DNA of 64,000 nucleotides, from the NCBI GenBank assembly GCA_965279195.1, contig CBDIHP010000045.1:186001-250000 (forward strand), in the 5' to 3' direction. The stretch is from CBDIHP01 sp965279195. Its GTDB lineage: Bacteria; Planctomycetota; Planctomycetia; Isosphaerales; Isosphaeraceae. The first letter of the stretch is position 1; each line of letters begins with the position of its first letter. A program made the position numbers and the translations under genes. The notes below the pieces were generated by a model. It was given only the letters and a program-made list of their open reading frames with translations. It was not told the origin of the DNA and did no database searches. This document shows positions 57,049 to 64,000 of this stretch, one piece after another.

Positions 57049-59883
57049 ATGGATCGTGTGTCGCCGATGCGGGCGGGGCTGTTCGGGGTGATCCTGCTGA
57101 TGCGACTGGCGCCGATCGCCAGCGCGGGTGAGGCCGAGGACAAACTGGCCAGGGGGGCGAAGGATGTCCTCAAGGCCTATTGCTACAAGTGCCACGGGCA
57201 GGATGGCCGGAGCGAGGGCGGGCTGAACGTGGTGGCCGACCTCGGCAAGCTCGTCGAGACGAAGAGAGTCGTCCCGAAACAGCCGGAATCGTCGAAGCTC
57301 CTCAGGCGGGTCCTGAGCGGCGAGATGCCGCCCGAGGAGGACCTCGACGCCCCCGCAGGCAAGCAGGCCAAGCTCCCTCGGCCCACCGACGACGAGATCG
57401 CCCTGTTGCGGTCCTGGGTCAAGGCGGGGGCCCCGACGGGGCAATCGGGCGCACCCAAACCGTTCATCTCGAACGACGACATCGCGCGGTCGATCCGGGA
57501 CGACGTCGAGAAGCTCGGGCCCCGCGACCGCAAGTTCGCCCGGTACTTCACCCTGGTCCACCTGGCCAACGCCGGCCACAACGAGGACCAGCTCCAGTCC
57601 TACCGCCACGGCCTTTCCAAGCTGCTCAATAGCCTGTCGTGGAACCGCCGGATCAGTGTGCCCAGGCCGATCGACCAGGCCCGGACGATCCTGCGGATTG
57701 ACCTCCGCGACTACCTTTGGGACGAGCCGATCTGGGAGGCCATCCTCAAGGCCGACCCCTACGCCGCCTTCAACGACGACCTGATCGCCCGGTCCCTGAC
57801 CGAACTGACCGGGACCCAGCTCCCCTACATCCGGGCCGACTGGTTCGTCCACGCCGCGTCGCGCCCGCCGCTCTATGAGGTCGTCCTCCGCCTGCCCGAC
57901 ACCGTCCAGGAGCTGGAGTCCAAGATCGACGTGGACGTCGCGGCCAACATCCGGCAGGACCGAGTCGTCCGCGCTGGGTTCAACGACTCGGGCATCTCCC
58001 GGAACAACCGCCTGCTTGAGCGCCATGAGTCGACGAACGGCGGGTACTGGCGGAGCTACGACTTCTCGGGCAACGCCGACGAGCGGAACCTCTTCGCACG
58101 CCCCCTCGGACCCGGCGACGGCGAGCACGAGTTCCAGCACGACGGCGGCGAGTCGATCTTCACCCTGCCCAACGGGCTCCACGGCTTTTACCTCTCGGAC
58201 GCGAAGGGTGCGAAGATCGACAAGGGCCCGACCGAGATCGTGCGGGACGCCAAGCAGCTCGACGGCGCGGTGGTCAACGGTATCTCCTGCCTGAGCTGCC
58301 ACGCCCGGGGGCTGCTGGTGAAAGGCGATCAGGTCCGGGATCTCGTCGAGAAGACCGGGGCCTTCCCGAAGAGCGTGGCCGACACGGTCATGGCTCTCTA
58401 TCCCGGCAAGGAGAAGCTGAACGAACTCTACAAGTCGGACAACGAGTCGTTCGCGAAGGCCGTGGCGAGGACCGGCGCGGCCCTGGGCCCGACGGAGCCG
58501 GTCTATGCCCTGGCACTGCAGTTCGAGTCGAACCTCAACCTCAGGCTGGCCGCCGCCGAGTCGGGCCTGACGGTCGACGAGTTCACGAAGCTCCTCAAGC
58601 AGACGCCGCCGCTGGCCCAGGCCCTCGGGCCGCAGCTCGTCGGCTCGACCGTGAAGCGCGATGCCTTCGTCGCCACCTTCCCCGCGATCGCCGAGGCCCG
58701 CCAGTTGACCCTGGTCGAGGCGGGCGCGAAGCCGGACGTCCCCCGCGCCAGGACCTCGCCCCTGAAGCCCGGGCGTCCGACCGCCTCCGGCAAGTGGATC
58801 GTCCTGTTCAAGGGGCGCGACCCCCGTGCCTGGAACACCCGCAGCGAAGGATCGACCTGGAGCCGGCCGCTCGCCGACCTTCCCGCAGAGATCAGGTACC
58901 TCCGCCTCCGGCGCCTGGACACGCAGGACGCCCTGATCATCCCGATGAGCCGGGAACGGCTCTGGGGCGCGAAAAGCTGGGGCGACGACCCGGCCTCCCG
59001 CGTGCGCTGGTGCGGAACGAATGAGGTCAAGTGGGGCGGTGCCCACCTCGGCATTGCCGAAGGGCCGAGGATCAGCGGGTTCGACCGGACCCACGAGGGC
59101 GAATGCGCCGTCCAGGTCGAGTTCGTCGACTACTTCATCGGCTCCGGCTTCGGCCACATCGCCCACGGCCGGTCCGAGGTCCAGGGCTTCGGATGGCACG
59201 GGAAGGTCATCGAGCCGACCGACTTTGAGATCAGCGTCTCGACCTCGGAGACCCTCACTCCCTCGGAAAGGAAGCAGACCCTGGCGGCCTCGACCGAGCC
59301 GGGCTCCGCATCCTCCCGCTCGTCGTTGAAATCCTCCTCGCGGTCTGGCGGGTTGAGTTCGGCCCCGCCTCCCTCGCGTTCGTCCCTCGGAGTTAAGGGC
59401 AAGGCCTATGATTCGAGCCGGCTGGAAGGGCTGCCGCCGACCATCCGCTGGCAGAACGACGACGGGTTCCGCGACGTGGCCACCACGGGCTGGTGGCTCG
59501 TGGGCCTGAGGTTTCGCGTCAGCAAGGGCACCGATGGGGTCGTCACGGCGGTCTGCCCGATCTACTCCAACGGCAAGGTCCAGACCGAGGGGGATTGGCA
59601 CGGCCGGGGTGACACCCAGGAGGTCGTGCTGGTCGGTCGACCGGGCTATGCGGTCGGGGCCATCCGCACCCGGACCGGACTCCTCCTCGACGGCATCCAG
59701 CTCGTCTTCATGCGGGTCCGGGGGTCTGCCCTCGACCCCAAGGACAGTTACACCTCACCCCTGTACGGCAACCCCGGCGGCGGCCAGCCGACCGAAGTGA
59801 ACAGCGCGGGGAGGCCGGTGGTGGGGATCCAGGGCAGGGCGACCGCCGAGATGCATGCCCTCGGCCTGGTGATCCTGAAGTGA
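57049..59883 (+). CDS. exported cytochrome-c domain protein with jacalin-like C-terminus
   Basis: A 944-residue protein. A signal peptide (residues 7-26, AGLFGVILLMRLAPIASAGE) precedes a first cytochrome c domain with CYKCH at Cys45-His49 and GEMPPEED, typical of planctomycete c-type domains. A second CxxCH (Cys414-His418, CLSCHARGL) lies in the middle. The C-terminus from about 850 shows PGYAVGAIRTRTGLLLDGIQ and GRPVVGIQGRATAEMHALGL, the pattern of jacalin-related lectin domains. Between them is a Ser/Arg-rich linker (about 740-790). It is likely periplasmic, with two hemes and perhaps carbohydrate binding. Start ATG 57049; a second ATG 6 codons later is possible. No partner oxidase is adjacent. 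Confidence 0.85.
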   Translation: MDRVSPMRAGLFGVILLMRLAPIASAGEAEDKLARGAKDVLKAYCYKCHGQDGRSEGGLNVVADLGKLVETKRVVPKQPESSKLLRRVLSGEMPPEEDLDAPAGKQAKLPRPTDDEIALLRSWVKAGAPTGQSGAPKPFISNDDIARSIRDDVEKLGPRDRKFARYFTLVHLANAGHNEDQLQSYRHGLSKLLNSLSWNRRISVPRPIDQARTILRIDLRDYLWDEPIWEAILKADPYAAFNDDLIARSLTELTGTQLPYIRADWFVHAASRPPLYEVVLRLPDTVQELESKIDVDVAANIRQDRVVRAGFNDSGISRNNRLLERHESTNGGYWRSYDFSGNADERNLFARPLGPGDGEHEFQHDGGESIFTLPNGLHGFYLSDAKGAKIDKGPTEIVRDAKQLDGAVVNGISCLSCHARGLLVKGDQVRDLVEKTGAFPKSVADTVMALYPGKEKLNELYKSDNESFAKAVARTGAALGPTEPVYALALQFESNLNLRLAAAESGLTVDEFTKLLKQTPPLAQALGPQLVGSTVKRDAFVATFPAIAEARQLTLVEAGAKPDVPRARTSPLKPGRPTASGKWIVLFKGRDPRAWNTRSEGSTWSRPLADLPAEIRYLRLRRLDTQDALIIPMSRERLWGAKSWGDDPASRVRWCGTNEVKWGGAHLGIAEGPRISGFDRTHEGECAVQVEFVDYFIGSGFGHIAHGRSEVQGFGWHGKVIEPTDFEISVSTSETLTPSERKQTLAASTEPGSASSRSSLKSSSRSGGLSSAPPPSRSSLGVKGKAYDSSRLEGLPPTIRWQNDDGFRDVATTGWWLVGLRFRVSKGTDGVVTAVCPIYSNGKVQTEGDWHGRGDTQEVVLVGRPGYAVGAIRTRTGLLLDGIQLVFMRVRGSALDPKDSYTSPLYGNPGGGQPTEVNSAGRPVVGIQGRATAEMHALGLVILK

Positions 59884-60266
59884 AGCCGGGCCGAAACTGC
59901 CCGACCGGGAGGACCGTTGTGGTCGCCCCAAACTGAGTGGACTAGCCAGTCTAGGGGGACTGGTGGCGTCCCGGCGAAACTTGACAGGGGGGAAAGTACG
60001 GGGTAGCCTGGATCGAATCGAACCAGCGGTTTCTGGGGCGTTCGCGTCGGGAATCGGCGGAGGAATCCGGCGGATCCGGCGGGCGAGATCGGGAACCGGC
60101 GGTCACCCGCGGCGTCCAAGTTCGTATCTGGGCGCCCGGGCGTTTGGTTCCCCTCGTGGACCTTCTGGTCGCCCACCTGATACCTCTGTCATGCACCCCG
60201 ATCGATGAACCGATCCGGCCGGGAGACCGTGCCGTCGGGGTGTTCTCCTTGGGAAGGTTCGCCGCC
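59884..60266. other. gene-free region with promoter and long leader
   Basis: 383 bases between the cytochrome-type gene and the next exported protein. The only clear signal is the promoter at 59981-60009, which implies a leader of about 250 bases. No riboswitch or RNA family was recognised. Confidence 0.5.
59981..60009 (+). promoter_or_regulatory. sigma70-type promoter upstream of the exported repeat protein
   Basis: A consensus TTGACA at 59981-59986 and a 17-base spacer before TAGCCT at 60004-60009. The -35 is perfect, the -10 weak. Confidence 0.5.
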
Positions 60267-61793
60267 ATGATCAATGCGTTCGCCCCGGGCAGGCCGCGGG
60301 GAGGCGACTGGGTGTGGGCCGCGATCATGCTGCTGGCCCTGCCGACGGCCGCCGCCCTGGCCCAGGGGCCCGGATCCCCCGCGCAGGGGAAGGGTCAGAC
60401 CAAGGGGGCCGCGCCCAAGCCCGACCCGAAGGCCGATCCCAAGGCCAAGGCCGCCGCACCCGCGGCCGCCGAGGAGGAGGCGCCTGAGGAGAAGAAGGAT
60501 CCCGTCGGCCCCAGCGCGAATGTCGAGCTGTTCAAGGACCCCCGCGCCGCCGCCGCGCTGGCGATCTTCAAGCCGACGCAGCCGCCCCGCCCCCAGATCA
60601 CGTCGGCCGAACTGAACTCGGTCAAGTCGATGTCGGCTGGACTGGTCACCACCAATCGCGAGACCCTGTCGCGCTATGTCCAGGCCTGGGTGGCCGAGCT
60701 GACCAGCACGCCCAACCTCAAGGCGATCATTTCGCCGGCCCCGAATTCGGCCAACTCGCTGCCCCGCGGGTTGGAGCGGGCGATGGACCAGCTGATCGAC
60801 CCGATCCTGACGGCCAAGAACGCCAATCAGGCTGGGTTCCTCGCCGAGTACAACAAGATCCTCCTCGAAACCCTTCCGCCGATCCTCGAGAATAACCTGT
60901 TCTCGCGGCTCGATGCGATGATCCTCCTCGGGACCGCCGGCGACCGCAACGCCCTCCCCGTCTTCCTCAAGCAGATCGGCAACGCCAACCAGGTGATCTG
61001 GGTCAAGCACTGGGCCCTCCGCGGGATCTCCAACGCCACCAAGATGGGGGCCGAGGAGCTGCCGGCGCAGACCGCGCTCGACACGGCCAAGGCGATCTCG
61101 AGCTTCCTCGACACCGAGAAGAACCTCCCCTGGCCGGTCCTGGTTCGCACGTTCGAGACCCTGGGTGCGGTCCGGTCCCCGTCGGTCGATTCCCTGAATG
61201 TCGCCCAGGTGCCGCTCGCCCTCCTGGCCCTCAAGAGCGTGAGCGACCCGGCGGCGCGGATCGAGGTCCGGGCCTGGGCGTCCTGGGCACTCGGGATGTT
61301 CCGGATCCCCAGCCAGGCGAGCAAGTACAACTACGCCCTCGTCGCCTACCACATCGGGCGGGTGGCCGAGGCACTAGGGAACAAGATCGGTGCGGAGTAT
61401 GACCTCAGCCCCGAATCGTTCGACCGGGCCAAGGATCAGGCGGTCCTCTACACCGGCCTCCTGCTCTATCAGGTCGGGGGCGCCCTCTCGGGTGACCCGA
61501 CCCGGGTCCGGGAGTCGGGCCTCCTGAATGTCTCTCACCCGAACGCAGCGGCGGGCAAGAAGGCGGCGACCGACATCGATAAGTTCGTGAAGGCGGTCGA
61601 GAAGTCCGCGGTCGAACTGGTGCGGGCCGGCGGCTCGCAGCAGAAGTCCGCCCGCGAGAACCTCAAGGCACGCGTTTTCGAGCTGAAGGCGTATCTCGAC
61701 AAGAACCCGCCGGCCGACACGAAGCTGATCCCCGGCGGCCCTGACTTCCCCCCGGCGGGGCAGAAGGTGGCCGGTGGCCCCGCCGCCAAGTGA
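60267..61793 (+). CDS. exported helical-repeat hypothetical protein
   Basis: A 508-residue protein. A signal sequence (residues 17-36, WVWAAIMLLALPTAAALAQ) is followed by a Lys/Pro/Ala-rich linker and a helical domain that looks like HEAT-type repeats (LDAMILLGTAGDRNALPVFL, WALRGISNATKMGAEELPAQ). The C-terminus has a helical segment (AVEKSAVELVRAGGSQQKSA) and a Pro/Gly-rich tail. The ATG at 60267 follows GGAAGG at 9 bases. It overlaps the next gene by 20 bases. It is probably a periplasmic scaffold or binding protein; no enzymatic motif is seen. Confidence 0.8.
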   Translation: MINAFAPGRPRGGDWVWAAIMLLALPTAAALAQGPGSPAQGKGQTKGAAPKPDPKADPKAKAAAPAAAEEEAPEEKKDPVGPSANVELFKDPRAAAALAIFKPTQPPRPQITSAELNSVKSMSAGLVTTNRETLSRYVQAWVAELTSTPNLKAIISPAPNSANSLPRGLERAMDQLIDPILTAKNANQAGFLAEYNKILLETLPPILENNLFSRLDAMILLGTAGDRNALPVFLKQIGNANQVIWVKHWALRGISNATKMGAEELPAQTALDTAKAISSFLDTEKNLPWPVLVRTFETLGAVRSPSVDSLNVAQVPLALLALKSVSDPAARIEVRAWASWALGMFRIPSQASKYNYALVAYHIGRVAEALGNKIGAEYDLSPESFDRAKDQAVLYTGLLLYQVGGALSGDPTRVRESGLLNVSHPNAAAGKKAATDIDKFVKAVEKSAVELVRAGGSQQKSARENLKARVFELKAYLDKNPPADTKLIPGGPDFPPAGQKVAGGPAAK

Positions 61794-62433
61794 CGGATCC
61801 GGGGGAGGGCACCGGCACCCGGCCGACCCTCCCTCCCCGGTCATCTCGGTCCCCGACATCCGCGACTACCAGCGGATCAACGAGGAGCTGATCCGGCTCC
61901 TCGACGAGGGGCATCGGCTGATCCGGCTCGAAGGGGCCGAGGGACAACGCCTGCTCGCCTCCGGCCTCGCCGGGGGCTGGCAGGCTCGCGTCGTCATCGA
62001 GGGCAATGTCGGGCCCGAGGTCGCCTCCGGTCTCGATGCCCCCAAGCTGGTCGTGACGGTCACGGGGCGTTCGGCCGACGCCTCCGGCGATGCCCTCCGC
62101 GCAGGCACCCTGATCCTCCACGGTGCGACGGGCGACGGCCTCGGCTACAATCAGCGAGGTGGGACGATCCTCGCCCGAGGCCCGGCCGGCCACCGGGCGG
62201 GTCTGATGCAGGTCGGCGGCCAGCTGGCGATCCTCGGAGACCACGGCCGGCTCCTCGCCGAACGCCAGTCCGGCGGCCTTGTCTTCGCCAGACGTTCGGT
62301 AGGCGGCCCTCACGTCGGTCGCGGACAGCGCGGCGGGCGACTGGTCTGGCTCGGCGACGGCGATCGCCCGGCGACCATCGACCCCGACGAGATGCCCCTC
62401 TGGGTCCCGATCCGGGACGGACTCCTCGCCTGA
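61774..62433 (+). CDS. GXGXG-domain protein (FwdC/FhcC or GltB C-terminal-like)
   Basis: A 219-residue protein with a GXGXG right-handed beta-helix of the kind found at the C-terminus of glutamate synthase GltB and in formylmethanofuran dehydrogenase subunit C. Repeats with Gly at regular spacing are visible (GDALRAGTLILHGATGDGLG, QRGGTILARGPAGHRAGLMQ, VGGQLAILGDHG). It starts with GTG at 61774 within the previous gene; no ATG lies before the conserved part. No other subunit of either complex is in the window, so it may be a stand-alone GXGXG protein or belong to a C1 gene set elsewhere in the genome. Confidence 0.75.
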   Translation: MAPPPSDGSGGGHRHPADPPSPVISVPDIRDYQRINEELIRLLDEGHRLIRLEGAEGQRLLASGLAGGWQARVVIEGNVGPEVASGLDAPKLVVTVTGRSADASGDALRAGTLILHGATGDGLGYNQRGGTILARGPAGHRAGLMQVGGQLAILGDHGRLLAERQSGGLVFARRSVGGPHVGRGQRGGRLVWLGDGDRPATIDPDEMPLWVPIRDGLLA

Positions 62434-62451
62434 GCATCCAACGACATTCCC

Positions 62452-62877
62452 ATGCGAACACGACTCGTCGGATTCCTCGCCTCCGCCTGCCTCCTCGCGG
62501 GCTCCTCGGGCTGCTCGCAGGAGCTGGGGGCCGAGTCGTTCCCGACGGGCGTGGTGAAGGGCAAGATCCACGTCGGCCCCCGCCCGATCGCGGGGGGATT
62601 CATGGAATTCCACCCCTACCTGGGCACCGTCGGCACGCTCCGCGTGACGCGCATCGGCCCGGATGGGAGCTTCGAGATCGACCGCGTCCCCGCCGGGCAG
62701 GTGATCATCGGCTTCGAAGACCTGCCCGGGAATTCGGTGGAAACCGTGGTCGGGCGGATGCCCGGGCACCTGTTCCGGATGCAGCGGGCCCGGATCATCC
62801 GGACCATCAAGGCCAACGAATCCAACTCGCTCGACATCGACCTGGGCGAGGAAGCCCTGCGCATGCTGAACCCGTAG
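62452..62877 (+). CDS. lipoprotein with carboxypeptidase-regulatory-like domain
   Basis: A 141-residue lipoprotein: the signal peptide ends with LLAGSSGC (lipobox, lipidated Cys21). The remainder is a beta-sandwich like the carboxypeptidase regulatory domains of many planctomycete lipoproteins: GVVKGKIHVGPRPIAGGFME, then GPDGSFEIDRVPAGQVIIGF. It starts with ATG at 62452. It lies 18 bases after the GXGXG gene and 33 before corA, so they may be co-transcribed. Its function is unknown; binding at the inner face of the outer membrane is possible. Confidence 0.85.
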   Translation: MRTRLVGFLASACLLAGSSGCSQELGAESFPTGVVKGKIHVGPRPIAGGFMEFHPYLGTVGTLRVTRIGPDGSFEIDRVPAGQVIIGFEDLPGNSVETVVGRMPGHLFRMQRARIIRTIKANESNSLDIDLGEEALRMLNP

Positions 62878-62910
62878 CCCCCTCTGAACCTCGAAGGACC
62901 GAGGAACCTC

Positions 62911-63954
62911 ATGGAAGACCTGAGCGTCACCCAGGAAATCGGCGCGTCGCTGCTCAAGATCCGGATCGTCTACCGCTGCTCGGACGGCTCGCTCCACTTC
63001 GACCTGCCGCTCGACCAGCTCCGCAAGGCCCTGGACGACGACAAGGGGACGCTCTGGATCGACATCGAGGATCTGCGGGGTCAGTGCGCCTCCGAGGTCG
63101 AGAAGCTCTTCAAGTCGTACTTCCACTTCCATCCGCTGGCGATCGAGGACGCGCTCAAGGACACCAACGTCCCCAAGGTGGACGACTGGGGTTCTTATCT
63201 GTACATGGTCTTCAACAGCATCGACTTCGACCCGGTCACCGACGACCTCTGCCTGCACGAGCTCGACGTCTTCCTCGGCAAGAACTACCTGCTGACCTAC
63301 CACAACGAGCCCGCCCCGATGCTCGACCTGCATCGCGGCAACATCGAGCGCGACCCCGACAACCGCCTCCGACACGGGGCCGACCACCTGCTGTTCCACC
63401 TGGCCGAACTGACGGTCCAGCAGTACCTACCGGCCATCGAGCACCTCGACGACGCGATCGACGCCGCGCAGGATGAGGTTTTCGACAAGCCGACCACGCG
63501 GACCCTCCACAAGATCTTCCAGGTCAAGCGTTCGGCCGTGCGGATCCATCGGGTGATCGTGCCGATGCGCGAGGTCGCCAACCGGCTCGCCCGCGACACC
63601 TTCGCCCCGGTCCAGCCCGATCACCGGGTCTACTTCCGGGACGTCTACGACCACCTCGTGCGGATCCACGACATCACCGAGGGGCTCCGCGACCTCATCA
63701 CCGGGGCCCTCGACACCTACCTCTCGGTGACTTCGAACCGCACCAACGACATCATGAAGGCCCTGACGATGGTCACGGTCATGTTCCTGCCGATGTCGTT
63801 CCTGGCCGGGTTCTTCGGGATGAACTTCTTCGGCGAGACCTTGATGCTCAATGACCCGTTCCCGAAAGGGACGCTGTTCTGGGGCTCCTGCCTGCTGATG
63901 CTCGCAACCCCGTTCGTCATCTACTTCGGGGCCAGGAAGATGAAGTGGCTCTGA
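62911..63954 (+). CDS. corA: CorA family magnesium/divalent cation transporter
   Basis: A 347-residue CorA-type channel. The N-terminal cytoplasmic domain (to about 280) has YFHFHPLAIEDALKDTNVPK, a conserved CorA sequence, and a long helix; two membrane helices follow with the GMN signature at 303-305 in GFFGMNFFGET, then ILFWGSCLLML-like helix 2. The C-terminus is basic (RKMKWL). The start is ATG at 62911. The gene is complete. It takes up Mg2+ (or Co2+) driven by membrane potential. Confidence 0.96.
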   Translation: MEDLSVTQEIGASLLKIRIVYRCSDGSLHFDLPLDQLRKALDDDKGTLWIDIEDLRGQCASEVEKLFKSYFHFHPLAIEDALKDTNVPKVDDWGSYLYMVFNSIDFDPVTDDLCLHELDVFLGKNYLLTYHNEPAPMLDLHRGNIERDPDNRLRHGADHLLFHLAELTVQQYLPAIEHLDDAIDAAQDEVFDKPTTRTLHKIFQVKRSAVRIHRVIVPMREVANRLARDTFAPVQPDHRVYFRDVYDHLVRIHDITEGLRDLITGALDTYLSVTSNRTNDIMKALTMVTVMFLPMSFLAGFFGMNFFGETLMLNDPFPKGTLFWGSCLLMLATPFVIYFGARKMKWL

Positions 63955-64000
63955 ACCGGATGTCGGTCCGCGCGTTAAACTGAAGGTGGACGCGACGCCG

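Overview
The window is high-GC bacterial DNA and most resembles a planctomycete of the Isosphaeraceae type. This rests on gene content, not on a database search. The pointers are exported proteins with a LEPR-XLL-type N-terminus (one with a dockerin), a large cytochrome-c domain protein, lipid A genes in a Gram-negative-type cell, many giant membrane proteins of unknown function, and tRNA genes without an encoded CCA end. I see no transposase, integrase, CRISPR array, rRNA or prophage block. The window is ordinary chromosome with several unusual islands.

Layout. 1-2.4 kb: end of fabZ, lpxA and a Gfo/Idh-type oxidoreductase (lipid A start), closed by a terminator. 2.5-5.7 kb: a giant membrane/TPR-like protein. 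5.7-13.6 kb (minus strand): pyrG, a YdiJ-like FAD/Fe-S dehydrogenase, two membrane proteins, folE and a Lon-N-domain protein. 13.8-16.6 kb (plus): nth, metF, queG. 16.6-21.2 kb (minus): a dockerin protein, a GT87-type membrane glycosyltransferase, and a large membrane protein split by frameshifts. 21.2-21.5 kb (minus): a tRNA-Ile(CAT) gene interrupted in its anticodon loop by a 254-nt group I intron. 21.65-28.7 kb (plus): a complete SUF Fe-S assembly locus (sufR-like regulator, sufC, sufB, sufD, a two-domain rhodanese, sufE, a Rieske protein, sufT) behind a recognisable promoter flanked by palindromes. It has no sufS cysteine desulfurase. 29.1-32.5 kb: a CI/LexA-like repressor with a degenerate peptidase dyad, dgoK, and a PAS/AAA+/Fis regulator with a degenerate AAA+ core. 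32.5-38.7 kb: a membrane protein, an acyltransferase, lpxB, and a YyaL-type thioredoxin-domain protein. 38.7-39.3 kb: tRNA-Ala(GGC) with clear promoter and terminator, then an orphan Phd-type antitoxin.

39.5-44.9 kb is the most intriguing protein-coding locus: a tight four-gene operon encoding three different DUF697/YcjF-type GTPases and an amidase-signature enzyme. 45-47.7 kb: a small membrane protein, exbB, exbD and a DedA protein. 47.9-51 kb (minus): a Dabb protein, mtnA, an acidic small protein, and alanine dehydrogenase. 51.1-54.3 kb: an unknown protein, a small helical protein, a LEPR-XLL-type exported protein, and a CYTH protein. 54.5-56.8 kb: a large flotillin-like SPFH protein. 57-59.9 kb: a cytochrome-c protein with a jacalin-like C-terminus. 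60.3-64 kb: an exported repeat protein, a GXGXG (FwdC/GltB-like) protein, a lipoprotein, and CorA.

Several convergent gene pairs are separated by long, nearly perfect GC-rich hairpins, most without a T-tract. Where I moved a start inward from the longest reading frame, the reason is given in that entry.
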